Shown in pieces: positions 9,237-17,850 of a stretch of DNA of 64,000 nt. Under the pieces are notes generated by a model. That model did not search any database. It saw only the letters and a program-made list of their open reading frames with translations, and was not told the origin of the DNA. This DNA comes from Dyadobacter koreensis (GTDB taxonomy: Bacteria > Bacteroidota > Bacteroidia > Cytophagales > Spirosomataceae). Both the position numbers and the translations under genes were made by a program. The stretch lies in NCBI RefSeq assembly GCF_900108855.1, contig NZ_FNXY01000011.1, positions 124,001 to 188,000 on the forward strand. The letters run 5' to 3'. Every line of letters begins with the position of its first letter. The first letter of the stretch is position 1.

Positions 9237-9268
9237 TTGTTTTATTAAAAAGTGTTAAATTATTTTTG
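9237..9268 (+). promoter_or_regulatory. Bacteroidota-type promoter for coaX
   Basis: TTG at 9237-9239 and TATTTTTG at 9261-9268 fit the primary sigma consensus of the phylum (TTG, about 19-21 bp, TAnnTTTG). The predicted transcript start would leave a leader of roughly 65-70 nt. An AAAAGGAGA purine tract at 9320 lies just ahead of the ATG. Confidence 0.55.
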
Positions 9269-9342
9269 CAGAGGCATATTCTGGCTCACTGTTTCCGGGA
9301 AAGTTAGTATTTCTCCCAATAAAAGGAGACTTTTGTGAAATT

Positions 9343-10065
9343 ATGAATATTGTCGTTGATTCAGGCAACACGTACGCAAAAATTGGTTGGTTTTCAGGGG
9401 ATAACTTGCTTCGGTATCAAACGATGTTAAGCTTCCCGGATCTTATTCAATTAATAAAAGCTGAATTGCCCGAACGGATTATGTACTCTTCGGTAAGTCG
9501 TTCAACAGCAGAGTTTTTGGAGGCATTAGACGAAGAAATTCCGGTTTTGAACTTATCTGGTGAAACTCCTGTGCCTATTCGAAAGGAATATGAAACTCCT
9601 CAGACACTAGGCGCAGACAGGGTTGCCGGAGCAGTCGGAGCAAACTGGCTTTTTCCGGAATCCGATGTGCTGGTTATCGACATGGGTACTTGTATAACAT
9701 ACGATCTTATTGATCGCGAAGGTGCTTTTCAGGGAGGGTTAATTTCTCCGGGCGTTCGAATGCGATTTAACGCGCTTCATACGTTTACTAAAAGACTCCC
9801 GCTGTTTGATCCTGAAAATAATCCGGAATTCATAGGAAAGAGTACAAAACAAGCGATGCAAAGTGGTGTTATGAACGGCATGCTTGCGGAGATTGAAGGA
9901 ATAATTGAAAGGTATCGTAACAAAATGCCGGATTTGCGCGTAGTTATATGTGGCGGTGACATACCTTTTTTTGAAAGTAGCCTGAAACCGCCCATATTTG
10001 CAGTGCCGGAACTGGTATTAATTGGACTGAACAGAATTTTAACATATAATGTCGCTTTACAATAG
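9343..10065 (+). CDS. coaX: type III pantothenate kinase
   Basis: The 240-residue protein phosphorylates pantothenate, the first step of coenzyme A synthesis. Family motifs appear in order: DSGNTYAK (6-13, phosphate-binding loop), TLGADRVAG near residue 88, DMGTCITYD near 113 with the catalytic Asp, and GGLISPGVRMRFNALH near 130. The CoaX type binds ATP weakly and needs a monovalent cation. The same window carries coaBC for the following steps, about 7 kb away. The stop overlaps the next gene by 17 bp, so the two are probably translationally coupled. Confidence 0.97.
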   Translation: MNIVVDSGNTYAKIGWFSGDNLLRYQTMLSFPDLIQLIKAELPERIMYSSVSRSTAEFLEALDEEIPVLNLSGETPVPIRKEYETPQTLGADRVAGAVGANWLFPESDVLVIDMGTCITYDLIDREGAFQGGLISPGVRMRFNALHTFTKRLPLFDPENNPEFIGKSTKQAMQSGVMNGMLAEIEGIIERYRNKMPDLRVVICGGDIPFFESSLKPPIFAVPELVLIGLNRILTYNVALQ

Positions 10066-11350
10066 AATAGGATTACTCACGATAGCAATTACGCTCGGAT
10101 GCAATTGTTCGGTCTTAATATCAAAGGTTAATGCACAAGGATTAGGAAATGCTCCTTATTCCTCTCTCGGAATGGGAGAGCTTTACACGGATGCATTTAC
10201 TGCGTCTAATGGAATGGGGCAAGCAGGTGTCAGTACGGCCAGCAGTTTCGAAATTAATAATCTCAATCCTGCCTTATGGATCAGAAACAAGTTTACAACG
10301 CTTGATTTTGGTGTTATCGGACAATATAAAAAGATCGATACAGGAAATGCTAAGCAAACAAACTCGGGAGGAAATCTTGGTTACGTAGCTTTGTCATTCC
10401 CTGTTGCAAAAAGGTGGACACTGGGAGTGAGTATCAAGCCATACAGTTTCGTTGATTTTACTAATACCACTACAAGAAATGTTGCAGGCACTCCGTATAA
10501 CGCATATTATTACAATAGTGGAAAAGGCGGGATTAACAAAGTTGCGTTTACAAATGCCTTTCAGGTTGGTAAATATCTGAGTCTGGGCTTGGAAACTTCT
10601 TATTTCTTCGGTAATGTGAGAAGATCGACTGAAGCAATGATTCCTTTCGGAGATGGCAGTGATTATCTTGCAAGCATCAACGATCGTACCACATACAGCG
10701 ATTTTGCTTTTCGCGGAGGAGCTGCTCTACGACTTCCTGTAAAAAAGGATAATAAACTTTTTCTGAATCTTGGCGGTGCCTACACCTTAGGTACTAAATT
10801 GAATGCTATCCACACGACCTCATTTGAGCTGACGCAAGGTTCTTTTCCTGTAATTGAACCCGATACGCTGGTTAATCAAAGTAATGGTAATATGACTTTG
10901 CCGTCACAATTTCAGGTAGGTTTCAGCTTTGAATGGCCTTATAAGTTGACACTGGCTGCTGATTATAGCCATGAGTCGTGGACAGAATACAGAAGCTTCG
11001 GAAGTAATAATCCTTCCAGCGGTTTGAAAGATGTAAACCGTTTACATTTAGGCTTTGAATACACGCCGAAATTTGGTTCGCTTAGCTATTTTGATAACGT
11101 CCGGTACCGAGCTGGTTTTAGTGCGGGAAATACGCCATACGTAGTAAAAGAGACAAATGTCAAGGATACCAATTTTAGTCTTGGATTCACTTTCCCGATG
11201 GGTAGAGGATATCAGAACTTTATCTCTGTGTCTTTTATTGGCGGACAGCGAGGCGTGATGGGTACAGGGCAGCTGCGTGAGCGATATGGGCGAATCTCTC
11301 TTGGATTGACGTTGAGAGAAACCTGGTTCGTTAAACAAAAAATTGATTAA
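10049..11350 (+). CDS. outer membrane beta-barrel protein, possible transport porin
   Basis: The 433-residue protein has an N-terminal signal segment ending near VNAQG. Many amphipathic strands follow, with repeated Gly and aromatic residues (LGVSIKPYSFVDF, LSLGLETSYFFG, LNLGGAYTLGT) and a C-terminal LGLTLRETWFVKQKID. It is recognisable as a Bacteroidota outer-membrane protein related to the OMPP1/FadL-like group, without a known substrate. It overlaps coaX upstream by 17 bp and lptC downstream by 8 bp. The overlap with lptC hints at envelope biogenesis. The start at 10049 gives a somewhat long signal region. Confidence 0.8.
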   Translation: MSLYNRIGLLTIAITLGCNCSVLISKVNAQGLGNAPYSSLGMGELYTDAFTASNGMGQAGVSTASSFEINNLNPALWIRNKFTTLDFGVIGQYKKIDTGNAKQTNSGGNLGYVALSFPVAKRWTLGVSIKPYSFVDFTNTTTRNVAGTPYNAYYYNSGKGGINKVAFTNAFQVGKYLSLGLETSYFFGNVRRSTEAMIPFGDGSDYLASINDRTTYSDFAFRGGAALRLPVKKDNKLFLNLGGAYTLGTKLNAIHTTSFELTQGSFPVIEPDTLVNQSNGNMTLPSQFQVGFSFEWPYKLTLAADYSHESWTEYRSFGSNNPSSGLKDVNRLHLGFEYTPKFGSLSYFDNVRYRAGFSAGNTPYVVKETNVKDTNFSLGFTFPMGRGYQNFISVSFIGGQRGVMGTGQLRERYGRISLGLTLRETWFVKQKID

Positions 11351-11954
11351 TAAATTAAGACCTGGACGAATGTTAGGTATTAAAAAGATATTCAGGGTAA
11401 AGCAAAAAGGAGATAAATTTATATCTCCTTTTTGCTTTCTTATGCTTTGTGGAATTTTGTTCAGTGCTTGTGAACAAAATAAAAATAAAGTCGGGAAACC
11501 CTATACCGGACCTATTGAAACGGTTAATGGTGTGGAAGTAAAATATAGTGAACAAGGTGCTTTAAAGGTATTATTGAAAACGCCAAAACAGCTTCGTTTT
11601 CAAAATGAAGACAAGGTTTTTCCTGATACTGTCAATATACATTTCTATGATCCGACAGGAACCAACGTGATTACCCGTCTCCGTGCGGATTCAGGTCGGT
11701 TTGATCAGCGAAAAAATGTCTATGTCGTAAAGGGAAATGTTCGCGTTGTTAAGTCACAAACGCAGGAAATATTGACAACAACTGAGCTCAATTGGAGCCC
11801 GGAGACGAGAAAAGTCTTCACTGACAAATTTGTTACTGTGAAAAATCTGGTAACAAAAGACGTTATTAACGGAAACGGAATGGATGCAGAGCAAGACTTT
11901 TCACACATCAAATTCAGAAAAGGAACCTTCAAAATGAAGTTTAACGAACTTTAA
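11343..11954 (+). CDS. lptC: LPS export ABC transporter periplasmic protein LptC
   Basis: LptC takes lipopolysaccharide from the LptBFG pump and passes it to LptA. After a basic N-terminus there is a hydrophobic stretch and lipobox LFSAC (Cys43 from the first ATG), then a beta-jellyroll of about 160 residues (VEVKYSEQGALKVLLKTPK, LRADSGRFDQRKNVYVVKGN). The latter is the typical LptC/OstA signature. The start is uncertain. ATG at 11343 overlaps the upstream gene, ATG at 11370 is also possible, and ATG at 11442 would leave too short a signal. A terminator-like hairpin sits inside the first 31 codons. An OstA-like protein that may act in the same pathway is at 20004-21611. Confidence 0.9.
   Translation: MINKLRPGRMLGIKKIFRVKQKGDKFISPFCFLMLCGILFSACEQNKNKVGKPYTGPIETVNGVEVKYSEQGALKVLLKTPKQLRFQNEDKVFPDTVNIHFYDPTGTNVITRLRADSGRFDQRKNVYVVKGNVRVVKSQTQEILTTTELNWSPETRKVFTDKFVTVKNLVTKDVINGNGMDAEQDFSHIKFRKGTFKMKFNEL
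11401..11435 (+). terminator. terminator-like hairpin inside the 5' part of lptC
   Basis: AGCAAAAAGGAGATA pairs perfectly with TATCTCCTTTTTGCT around a 5-nt AATTTA-like loop and ends in a T-rich tract. It comes 51 bp after the stop of the upstream outer-membrane gene but within the lptC reading frame. It would reduce read-through unless ribosomes translate it, or it could mask a ribosome site. Confidence 0.5.
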
Positions 11955-12364
11955 AATTCCTTGCAGTTTTCCAACGCTTTGGTCACCGTGGCAATGGGAG
12001 TATATAAACTGTCTTTTCCCCATTTCATATTCACATACGTTATAATCTCAGCAATTTCCAGTTCCTGTAATTTTGGATTGGCTGGCATAGGTCTGTGAAA
12101 TGGTTTGCCATTCACTATGATTGTATCTTTCATGCCATTTCTGATGATACAAGCCATCGCCGATTTGTCCTGAATTATTTTTGAGCCGAAAAGCGGCGGA
12201 TACAGATTTGCCATTCCTTTGCCATCTGCCTGGTGGCAATTAGCACAATTCATTGTGTAAATCTGATACCCTTCCGCGAAGTATTGTTCGGTTTTTAGTT
12301 CTTCTGCACTCTGACAAGAAAATGCTGCAAGAGCAGTTAAGATTGCTAATCCTTTTTTGATCAT
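11951..12364 (-). CDS. c-type cytochrome lipoprotein
   Basis: The 137-residue protein has a lipobox AFSC (Cys17) and a single haem-binding motif CANCH at about residues 40-44 within NCANCHQADGKGM. A downstream Met in FHRPMPANP is the likely second haem ligand. This is a monohaem class I cytochrome c anchored to a membrane and facing the periplasm. It lies 23 bp downstream of a SCO gene, so a role in respiratory electron flow to or assembly of a copper oxidase is likely. Its end overlaps the convergent lptC stop by 4 bp. Confidence 0.93.
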   Translation of the reverse strand: MIKKGLAILTALAAFSCQSAEELKTEQYFAEGYQIYTMNCANCHQADGKGMANLYPPLFGSKIIQDKSAMACIIRNGMKDTIIVNGKPFHRPMPANPKLQELEIAEIITYVNMKWGKDSLYTPIATVTKALENCKEF

Positions 12365-12387
12365 TTAATTCAATGTCTTACGACACA

Positions 12388-13059
12388 CTATTTTTTATAT
12401 TCTTCAAGTAATATTGTCATGTCCCGCATCAGTTTCTGAGTACCTTCGTCGGTCGTTCCATCGTACATGCCTCTGATATGTTTGTCCTTATCTATCAAAA
12501 TAAAAGCGCCGCTGTGAAGAAAGCCACCCTCGGCGGTTTTATCTTCCTGTGCAGCTGATAAATAGCTTCTCTGGCCCAGGGCATAAATATCTTCTTTGGG
12601 GCCTGTCAGAAACTGCCACTGCTGTCCCTCGACACCAAGATCTTTCGCAAACGTGTTCAGAACTTTTGGAGTATCATGTTCCGGATCAATTGTATGGGAT
12701 AAAATCATCACGTCCGGGTTGTCTTTAAATTCTTTGTAGACTTTCACCATCTGCCGCTTCATCACCGGGCATATTGTAGGGCAGGAGGTAAAGAAAAAAT
12801 CGGTTACGTAAATTTTTCCTTCCACGATCTTTTCACTTATCGTATCGCCATACTGATTTGTGAAAGAAAAAGGGGGGATAGTATTGTATATTGTATCAAC
12901 CACTTCTTCTCCATTAACTATTTTTTTTACGGCATCTCGTTCTCCTAAAATCGGCAATTTTTTACCGCCGCCATTGCATGCGGATAAAACCGCTGCGAAC
13001 ACAAATACCAAAAGGAAAATTTTGTTAAAATCTTTTAATTTCAAGCAACTCATAATCAT
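12388..13059 (-). CDS. SCO1/SenC family copper chaperone lipoprotein
   Basis: The 223-residue protein has a signal ending in lipobox LSAC (Cys28) and a thioredoxin-like fold. The copper-binding CxxxC lies in TSCPTICPVMKRQ and the ligand His in GGFLHSGAFILID. SHTIDPEHDTP is also typical of the family. SCO proteins deliver copper to the CuA site of cytochrome oxidase or act as thiol reductases. The start codon overlaps the stop of the upstream gene (TAATG type). The cytochrome c gene follows at once, so the three form an operon. Confidence 0.95.
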   Translation of the reverse strand: MIMSCLKLKDFNKIFLLVFVFAAVLSACNGGGKKLPILGERDAVKKIVNGEEVVDTIYNTIPPFSFTNQYGDTISEKIVEGKIYVTDFFFTSCPTICPVMKRQMVKVYKEFKDNPDVMILSHTIDPEHDTPKVLNTFAKDLGVEGQQWQFLTGPKEDIYALGQRSYLSAAQEDKTAEGGFLHSGAFILIDKDKHIRGMYDGTTDEGTQKLMRDMTILLEEYKK

Positions 13060-13490
13060 TAATCTAAAAATGCTTTTGCTTCCTGGATATTTTTGGAAGT
13101 AATTTCTTTCACCTCTACAATCTTATCTTTCTGAACTTCAAAATATTGAATGGCTTCGGACGGTTTTAGCTTTTTTGCTGAATCGCCGCGGTATGCGTGC
13201 ATCCAGTCCATCATTAATTTGTCCGACTCGTTTAGTTTCTGGTTAATCTCAGTGGCTTTTATACGCTCCTGAGCAAGGCTATTGCCTGCAATTCCTTCAT
13301 TTTGAAGGCTGTCCATTTGTATTATTTTCCTGGATAATTTTGATTTGAGCGTCATGATGTCGTCCATTTGAGGCATCACGTCATCGTGAATACGCATCAC
13401 TTCGCTTTCCAGTTCCAATACTTTGTCAGCGTCTTTATTACAAGAAAAAAGCGCAGAGCTTATCCCAAGTATTAATACATATTGTTTCAT
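13059..13490 (-). CDS. small coiled-coil lipoprotein of a respiratory operon
   Basis: The 143-residue protein has lipobox LFSC (Cys17). The rest is almost wholly helical and charged, with VLELESEVMRIHDDVMPQM and LKSKLSRKIIQMDSLQ, probably a coiled coil. Similar Bacteroidota proteins often carry a meaningless viral inclusion label. It is first in an operon with SCO and cytochrome c, with start-stop overlap. It could help assemble or tether that redox pair; this is inference. Confidence 0.75.
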   Translation of the reverse strand: MKQYVLILGISSALFSCNKDADKVLELESEVMRIHDDVMPQMDDIMTLKSKLSRKIIQMDSLQNEGIAGNSLAQERIKATEINQKLNESDKLMMDWMHAYRGDSAKKLKPSEAIQYFEVQKDKIVEVKEITSKNIQEAKAFLD

Positions 13491-13517
13491 AGTTAATGAG
13501 GGTTATTCAGTTTATTA

Positions 13518-15173
13518 TTATTCTTTGGCGATCATCTCGCGCGCATTTTCAATCACCGATTCCGTTGGATTATGGCCTCCAATCATTTGGGCAATTTCCA
13601 TAATACGTTCCTCGTTCGTTAGTTTTTTTATCTTACTTACTGTCTTCTCCGACGAATGATCCTTATATACAAAATAGTGTGCCTTACCGCTGCTGGCAAT
13701 TTGATGCAAGTGCGTTATGGCAATAATCTGATGATTATCAGACATTTTAATCATCATTTTCCCCATTTTCTTGGCGATTTCTCCTGATACACCTGTATCA
13801 ATCTCGTCAAAAATAATAGTTGGCAGCTTTCTTTTATCCGCGAGGATATACTTGATAACCATCATGAGGCGGGAAAATTCGCCACCGGAAGCAACTTGTC
13901 TGAGCTCCTGAAGTGCAAGCCCCTTGTTGCCGCTAAACAGAAAAGCAATGGAATCGATTCCGTCACTTGTTGGTGCGATTTCGGTAATCCTAATAGAAAG
14001 AGATGCGTTGGGTATGCCGAGCTCAATAAGACGCTCGATAATGGCAGTCTCAATTGCCTTTATCACTTTGTGTCTTTCCTTTGACAAAGTCTGGGCGCTT
14101 TTCAGCATTACCTCTTCGCTTTTAGAAGCTTTTTGCTGCGCTTTCAAAAGTGCCTCGTCGAGGTTTAGAACCGTACCAACCTTGTTTTCAAGTGCATCCT
14201 GGATGGATATCAATTCCTCTACCGTAGAAACATGATGTTTTTTCTGAAGTTGATAAATCAGATCGAGGCGTTCGCGGACTATTTCTGTCCGGCCTTCATC
14301 GATATCGACCGAGGAGCTTACTGAATCAATTTCATCTGCAAGATCCCGCAACTCAATCAAACTGCTTTGTGCCCTTTCGCGCAAAGGCTCATAGGCGGAA
14401 ACCAACCGGCTAGCCTGACCGATTGCGGATACTGCACTTTTCAGAAATTCAAGGATTGAATTATCAGGATTGTCCAGATAAGCATAAGCTAGTTGAAGAC
14501 GCTCCCGGATTTCTACTGCGTTTTCCAGAATAACGAGTTCCTGTTCCAGCTGGTTTTGCTCGTCGCTTTGCAGGTTGGCATTACTTAATTCCTGAAATAA
14601 AAACTGATCGTAATCAAAGGCTTTTCGTAGTTTGACAGCTTCTTCTTTCAGATTTTCGTAGGCTCTTGAAGCTTCTTTGTAAGCATTGAAATTTTTCCTG
14701 TACGCATGAAGCAAAGAGAAATTCTGAGCGTAGGTATCAACTACCTGTAACTGAAATTCATTGCTGCCTAGTAAGATCGAATCATGTTGGGAATGAATAT
14801 CCAGAAGTTGGCCACTGATTTTTTTTAAAGTATCCAGATTTACTGGGGTATCGTTGATGAACGCCCTGGATTTTCCTGCAACCGAAATTTCTCTTCTGAC
14901 AATGCATTCCTCCGAAAAATCAAGATTTTCTTCTTCAAAATTAGGCGCAAGATCATAGCCGGACAGATCAAAACTTCCTTCTATTACGCACTTTTCGGTT
15001 GGGTCATAAAGCGATTTTACATCTGCCCTGTTCCCCAGCAAAAGGCCTATCGCACCGAGCATAATCGATTTACCAGCGCCAGTTTCACCTGTAATTATAT
15101 TTAATCCCGGATCAGGCGACATTTCGAGTTGCTTGATCAGGGCGTAATTTTTAATAAGTAAATTTGAGAGCAT
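13518..15173 (-). CDS. recN: DNA repair protein RecN
   Basis: The 551-residue protein is SMC-like. The N-terminal head has Walker A GETGAGKSIMLGAIG. Long coiled-coil arms occupy roughly residues 160-370 (EQNQLEQELVILENAVEIRER). The C-terminal head carries the ABC signature ASGGEFSRLMMVIKY and Walker B PTIIFDEIDTGVSGE. RecN gathers broken DNA ends during recombinational repair. It lies behind porD-like and the small gene at 15329 on the same strand, but with a 155-bp gap that may hold its own promoter. Confidence 0.97.
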   Translation of the reverse strand: MLSNLLIKNYALIKQLEMSPDPGLNIITGETGAGKSIMLGAIGLLLGNRADVKSLYDPTEKCVIEGSFDLSGYDLAPNFEEENLDFSEECIVRREISVAGKSRAFINDTPVNLDTLKKISGQLLDIHSQHDSILLGSNEFQLQVVDTYAQNFSLLHAYRKNFNAYKEASRAYENLKEEAVKLRKAFDYDQFLFQELSNANLQSDEQNQLEQELVILENAVEIRERLQLAYAYLDNPDNSILEFLKSAVSAIGQASRLVSAYEPLRERAQSSLIELRDLADEIDSVSSSVDIDEGRTEIVRERLDLIYQLQKKHHVSTVEELISIQDALENKVGTVLNLDEALLKAQQKASKSEEVMLKSAQTLSKERHKVIKAIETAIIERLIELGIPNASLSIRITEIAPTSDGIDSIAFLFSGNKGLALQELRQVASGGEFSRLMMVIKYILADKRKLPTIIFDEIDTGVSGEIAKKMGKMMIKMSDNHQIIAITHLHQIASSGKAHYFVYKDHSSEKTVSKIKKLTNEERIMEIAQMIGGHNPTESVIENAREMIAKE

Positions 15174-15328
15174 GCCTTAAGTAAGCAGATAGTCAAGGTT
15201 GGTAAGAATCGCTGATGAATAAATCAGGTCATTCGTCTTGGACACGAATATAGCTATGTTATCAACAAATAGGAAACGTAACTGGTTCTTTAATGGCAGT
15301 TGTCATTTTCCAAAAGAGAATTCAAGAG

Positions 15329-15559
15329 TTAAAATTTGCTTTTTTCATCATACACAACTTCGAAAATATCCGATAGTGCGAATTTGTGTTTATGTTGTCT
15401 TGTATCAAGTATGGTTAAAAAATCGGATGTGACAGATATTAGTTTTCCAAAACAAGTATTTCCTGACCGGGAAATTGCGTTAAGTTCCAACCCTTCCGAG
15501 GTAGTGCCAAGTTCTGTCAAAATATTTTTTGAAGCGATGCGAATCAGGCGTTTGCTCAT
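15329..15559 (-). CDS. small conserved-looking protein, possibly an SM-like fold
   Basis: The 76-residue protein has no signal peptide or membrane helix. The second half, GKLISVTSDFLTILDTRQ followed by HKFALSDIFEVVYDE, reads as a short beta-barrel reminiscent of LSm/Hfq-like modules. The similarity is only by eye. It lies between the porD-like gene and recN on the same strand, 37 bp after the former. An opposite-strand frame over the same span has poorer composition. I favour this one. Confidence 0.6.
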   Translation of the reverse strand: MSKRLIRIASKNILTELGTTSEGLELNAISRSGNTCFGKLISVTSDFLTILDTRQHKHKFALSDIFEVVYDEKSKF

Positions 15560-15596
15560 AATTTAGAGAGAAATGCAAGTTTATTTTGATTGGAAT

Positions 15597-16532
15597 TTAT
15601 TGTGAAAGTCGCTGGTATAATTGTGTTTTAGAAGGGTCCAGGTTAACCAGAATAGTCTGAGCAGCTCTTTTTTCCTCTGGTGTGGCTTCCTTCATTATTT
15701 GAAAAATCTCATCGGATTTTGCATCAAAAAATGAATTGATGACAACACTTCCAGGCCGTAGTTGGGCAACAGCCTTGGCAGAATTCAAAAGGTCCAGTGT
15801 TTTGGTGCGTGTTTGCGCCGGATTCTGCGTGGCAACATCAAGTCCCTGGCGATAATAATTATAAAGGCTTTCGCGGAATGGAATAAATTGCTGGCTCATC
15901 AGATTTTCAATCAGCCAATACCGGTTTCGGGAGTCGCCGTTTCCTTTTCTCTGATCCCAGCCCTTCGCACCAGCTCCTGCAGTGCTTGCAAGGTTTGCAA
16001 TATTAAAAGCTCTTTGCAGATAAGGAGTACCTCCTAAGTTACTGAAAGAATCAAAATCAAAAATCAGCGCAGTGTAAGCGTAGAACGCCAAAACGTATGG
16101 TAATTCGTCTGTATAACTGTTTTCATTAAAATACATCTGAGTAGTCGGAAGGTAGTTGAAGTTAAAATTCCTGTCAACATAACTTAAAAGTACAGTTTCA
16201 TATGCTGAATTAAATACGGGCCGTGCAATAACGAGTTGGGCCGTTCCCTCATAACTCCCCTGCGCAACAGAACGTGTAAGGTTAATATTTAATTTACATT
16301 TTACGCGCTCATCCTTTCCAAATGTTTCTCTTGTCCAGCTTGTATTATTTAAAAAATCAGAAATATATGACTGCAATTTAGTCATAGATTGTGGATCTGT
16401 TTTTTGCTGTGCAACCAACTGATCGTAATTAAGGCTCACGGTAAATTGAAGCTCCTGAGCCAAAGAAGTTTTCGCGAAAGCCACCGTAAAACATAAGATG
16501 AGGATGATAAAACTTTTCATGCTTCGCTCCAT
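15597..16532 (-). CDS. PorD-like / DUF4835 type IX secretion protein
   Basis: The 311-residue protein has a signal peptide ending near SLAQE (start could be the ATG at residue 5, MKSFIILIL). The mature protein contains blocks found in the DUF4835 family, such as RPVFNSAYETVLLSYVD, NENSYTDELPYVLAFYAY and GWDQRKGNGDSRNRYWLIEN. Members of this family are associated with the type IX secretion system as PorD. From family knowledge, it acts in the periplasm or outer membrane. The start overlaps the end of coaBC by 16 bp, so it is coupled to it. The order bamD-rpoZ-coaBC-this-recN is common in the phylum. Confidence 0.85.
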   Translation of the reverse strand: MERSMKSFIILILCFTVAFAKTSLAQELQFTVSLNYDQLVAQQKTDPQSMTKLQSYISDFLNNTSWTRETFGKDERVKCKLNINLTRSVAQGSYEGTAQLVIARPVFNSAYETVLLSYVDRNFNFNYLPTTQMYFNENSYTDELPYVLAFYAYTALIFDFDSFSNLGGTPYLQRAFNIANLASTAGAGAKGWDQRKGNGDSRNRYWLIENLMSQQFIPFRESLYNYYRQGLDVATQNPAQTRTKTLDLLNSAKAVAQLRPGSVVINSFFDAKSDEIFQIMKEATPEEKRAAQTILVNLDPSKTQLYQRLSQ

Positions 16533-17725
16533 TTATCAAGAATAATATGTAGAATATCGTGTGCAACTTCGTGTTTCGACTTTAAAGAATATCGATTCAC
16601 ATTTTCCTGTTTGTCAATAACGGTAATTTTATTCGTATCGTGTGCAAAACCAGAGCCAGCATCATTTAAAGAATTTAAGATAATGTAGTCCAAGTTTTTG
16701 CGGCGCAATTTGTCCAGTGCATAGTCAAGCTCGCGTTCGGTTTCCAAAGCAAAGCCAACCAGGAGTTGCCCTTCTTTTTTTTGCTGACCCAGCGTTCCTG
16801 CGATATCATCCGTTTTTAGAAGTTCCAGTTTCATCTCATTTCCCAGCTTTTTAATTTTCTGATCAGCTACAAGGGCAGGGGTATAATCAGCCACGGCTGC
16901 AGAAAATATAACAAGGTCGCTTGCAGAAAAATGTTCCTTAGTCACATTAAACATTTGTTTGGCAGTTTCCACATTAAAACGTTTAATATTTCCGTCCGGA
17001 GTTGACAAGCTTGTAGGACCACTTACCAAAGTTACCTCGGCACCTGCTTGTGCAAATGCTTTTGCCAGTGCATATCCCATTTTTCCTGAAGAGCGGTTGC
17101 TAATGTACCGTACCGGGTCTATGGGTTCAGCGGTTGGTCCAGCTGTGATTAAAACTCTTTTATTTCTGGCAACCGAATTGGCTGCAAAATGTCTGATGAT
17201 CTGAGAAACAATTTTCTCTGGCTCTGCAAGTCTTCCTTCACCAATTAAGCCACTTGCCAGTTCTCCAAATTCTGCCTCAATTATTTTGTTTCCAAAACTG
17301 AGCAGATTTTTTAGATTGTTTTGTGTTGAAGGGTGGCGATACATATCCACATCCATTGCAGGCGCAAAAAATACCGGACAACGTGCGGAAAGATATACAG
17401 CAGTCAATAAGTCATCACAATTTCCTGTTGCACATTTAGAAAGTGTCCTCGCAGAGGCAGGAGCGATAATCATGAGATCAGCCCACAAACCCAGATCGAC
17501 ATGATTGTTCCAGGTACCGTTTTCAGATTGAGTAAACAATGTGTAAACCGGCTGTTTGGATAGCGTGCTAAGTGTTAGAGCCGTAATAAACTGATGTGCA
17601 GACTCAGTCATAATAACCTGAACTTCGGCACCTTCCTTGATTAACAACCTAACAAGTAAAGCTGATTTGTACGCAGCAATGCTGCCTGAAACCCCAAGCA
17701 ATATCTTTTTACCTTTCAGATTCAA
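16517..17725 (-). CDS. coaBC: bifunctional phosphopantothenoylcysteine decarboxylase / phosphopantothenate-cysteine ligase
   Basis: The 402-residue fusion carries out the second and third steps of coenzyme A synthesis. The N-terminal flavoprotein half (CoaC) begins ILLGVSGSIAAYKSALLVR and has ATGNCDDLL and FAPAMDVDMYRHP, the conserved PxMNxxM-type motif. The C-terminal half (CoaB) begins VLITAGPTAEPIDPVRYISN, followed by SSGKMGYALAKAF, and ends with the CTP-binding region and KHEVAHDILHIILDK. CoaX for the first step is at 9343. The gene follows rpoZ with a hairpin in between. Confidence 0.98.
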   Translation of the reverse strand: MNLKGKKILLGVSGSIAAYKSALLVRLLIKEGAEVQVIMTESAHQFITALTLSTLSKQPVYTLFTQSENGTWNNHVDLGLWADLMIIAPASARTLSKCATGNCDDLLTAVYLSARCPVFFAPAMDVDMYRHPSTQNNLKNLLSFGNKIIEAEFGELASGLIGEGRLAEPEKIVSQIIRHFAANSVARNKRVLITAGPTAEPIDPVRYISNRSSGKMGYALAKAFAQAGAEVTLVSGPTSLSTPDGNIKRFNVETAKQMFNVTKEHFSASDLVIFSAAVADYTPALVADQKIKKLGNEMKLELLKTDDIAGTLGQQKKEGQLLVGFALETERELDYALDKLRRKNLDYIILNSLNDAGSGFAHDTNKITVIDKQENVNRYSLKSKHEVAHDILHIILDKWSEA

Positions 17726-17786
17726 TCTTGTAAATGCAAATGCACGTTTAAAAGTGACAATTCAGGGCAGGGATCCTGAAAAAAGT

Positions 17787-17830
17787 AAACCAGTCGTAAG
17801 AACAAAATTAATGTTTACGACTGGTTTTTT
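17787..17830. terminator. hairpin between rpoZ and coaBC
   Basis: AAACCAGTCGTAA pairs with TTACGACTGGTTT around a 15-nt loop and is flanked by T-rich tracts in both directions. On the minus strand it follows rpoZ by 21 bp, so it could end or attenuate the bamD-rpoZ transcript before coaBC. Confidence 0.7.
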
Positions 17831-17850
17831 TATTAAAAGAATAACCGGAA

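Noticed and set aside
15336-15566. Plus-strand frame opposite the small SM-like gene
   Set aside because: Composition is poor (Cys- and Ser-rich start) and the minus-strand frame fits the operon direction.
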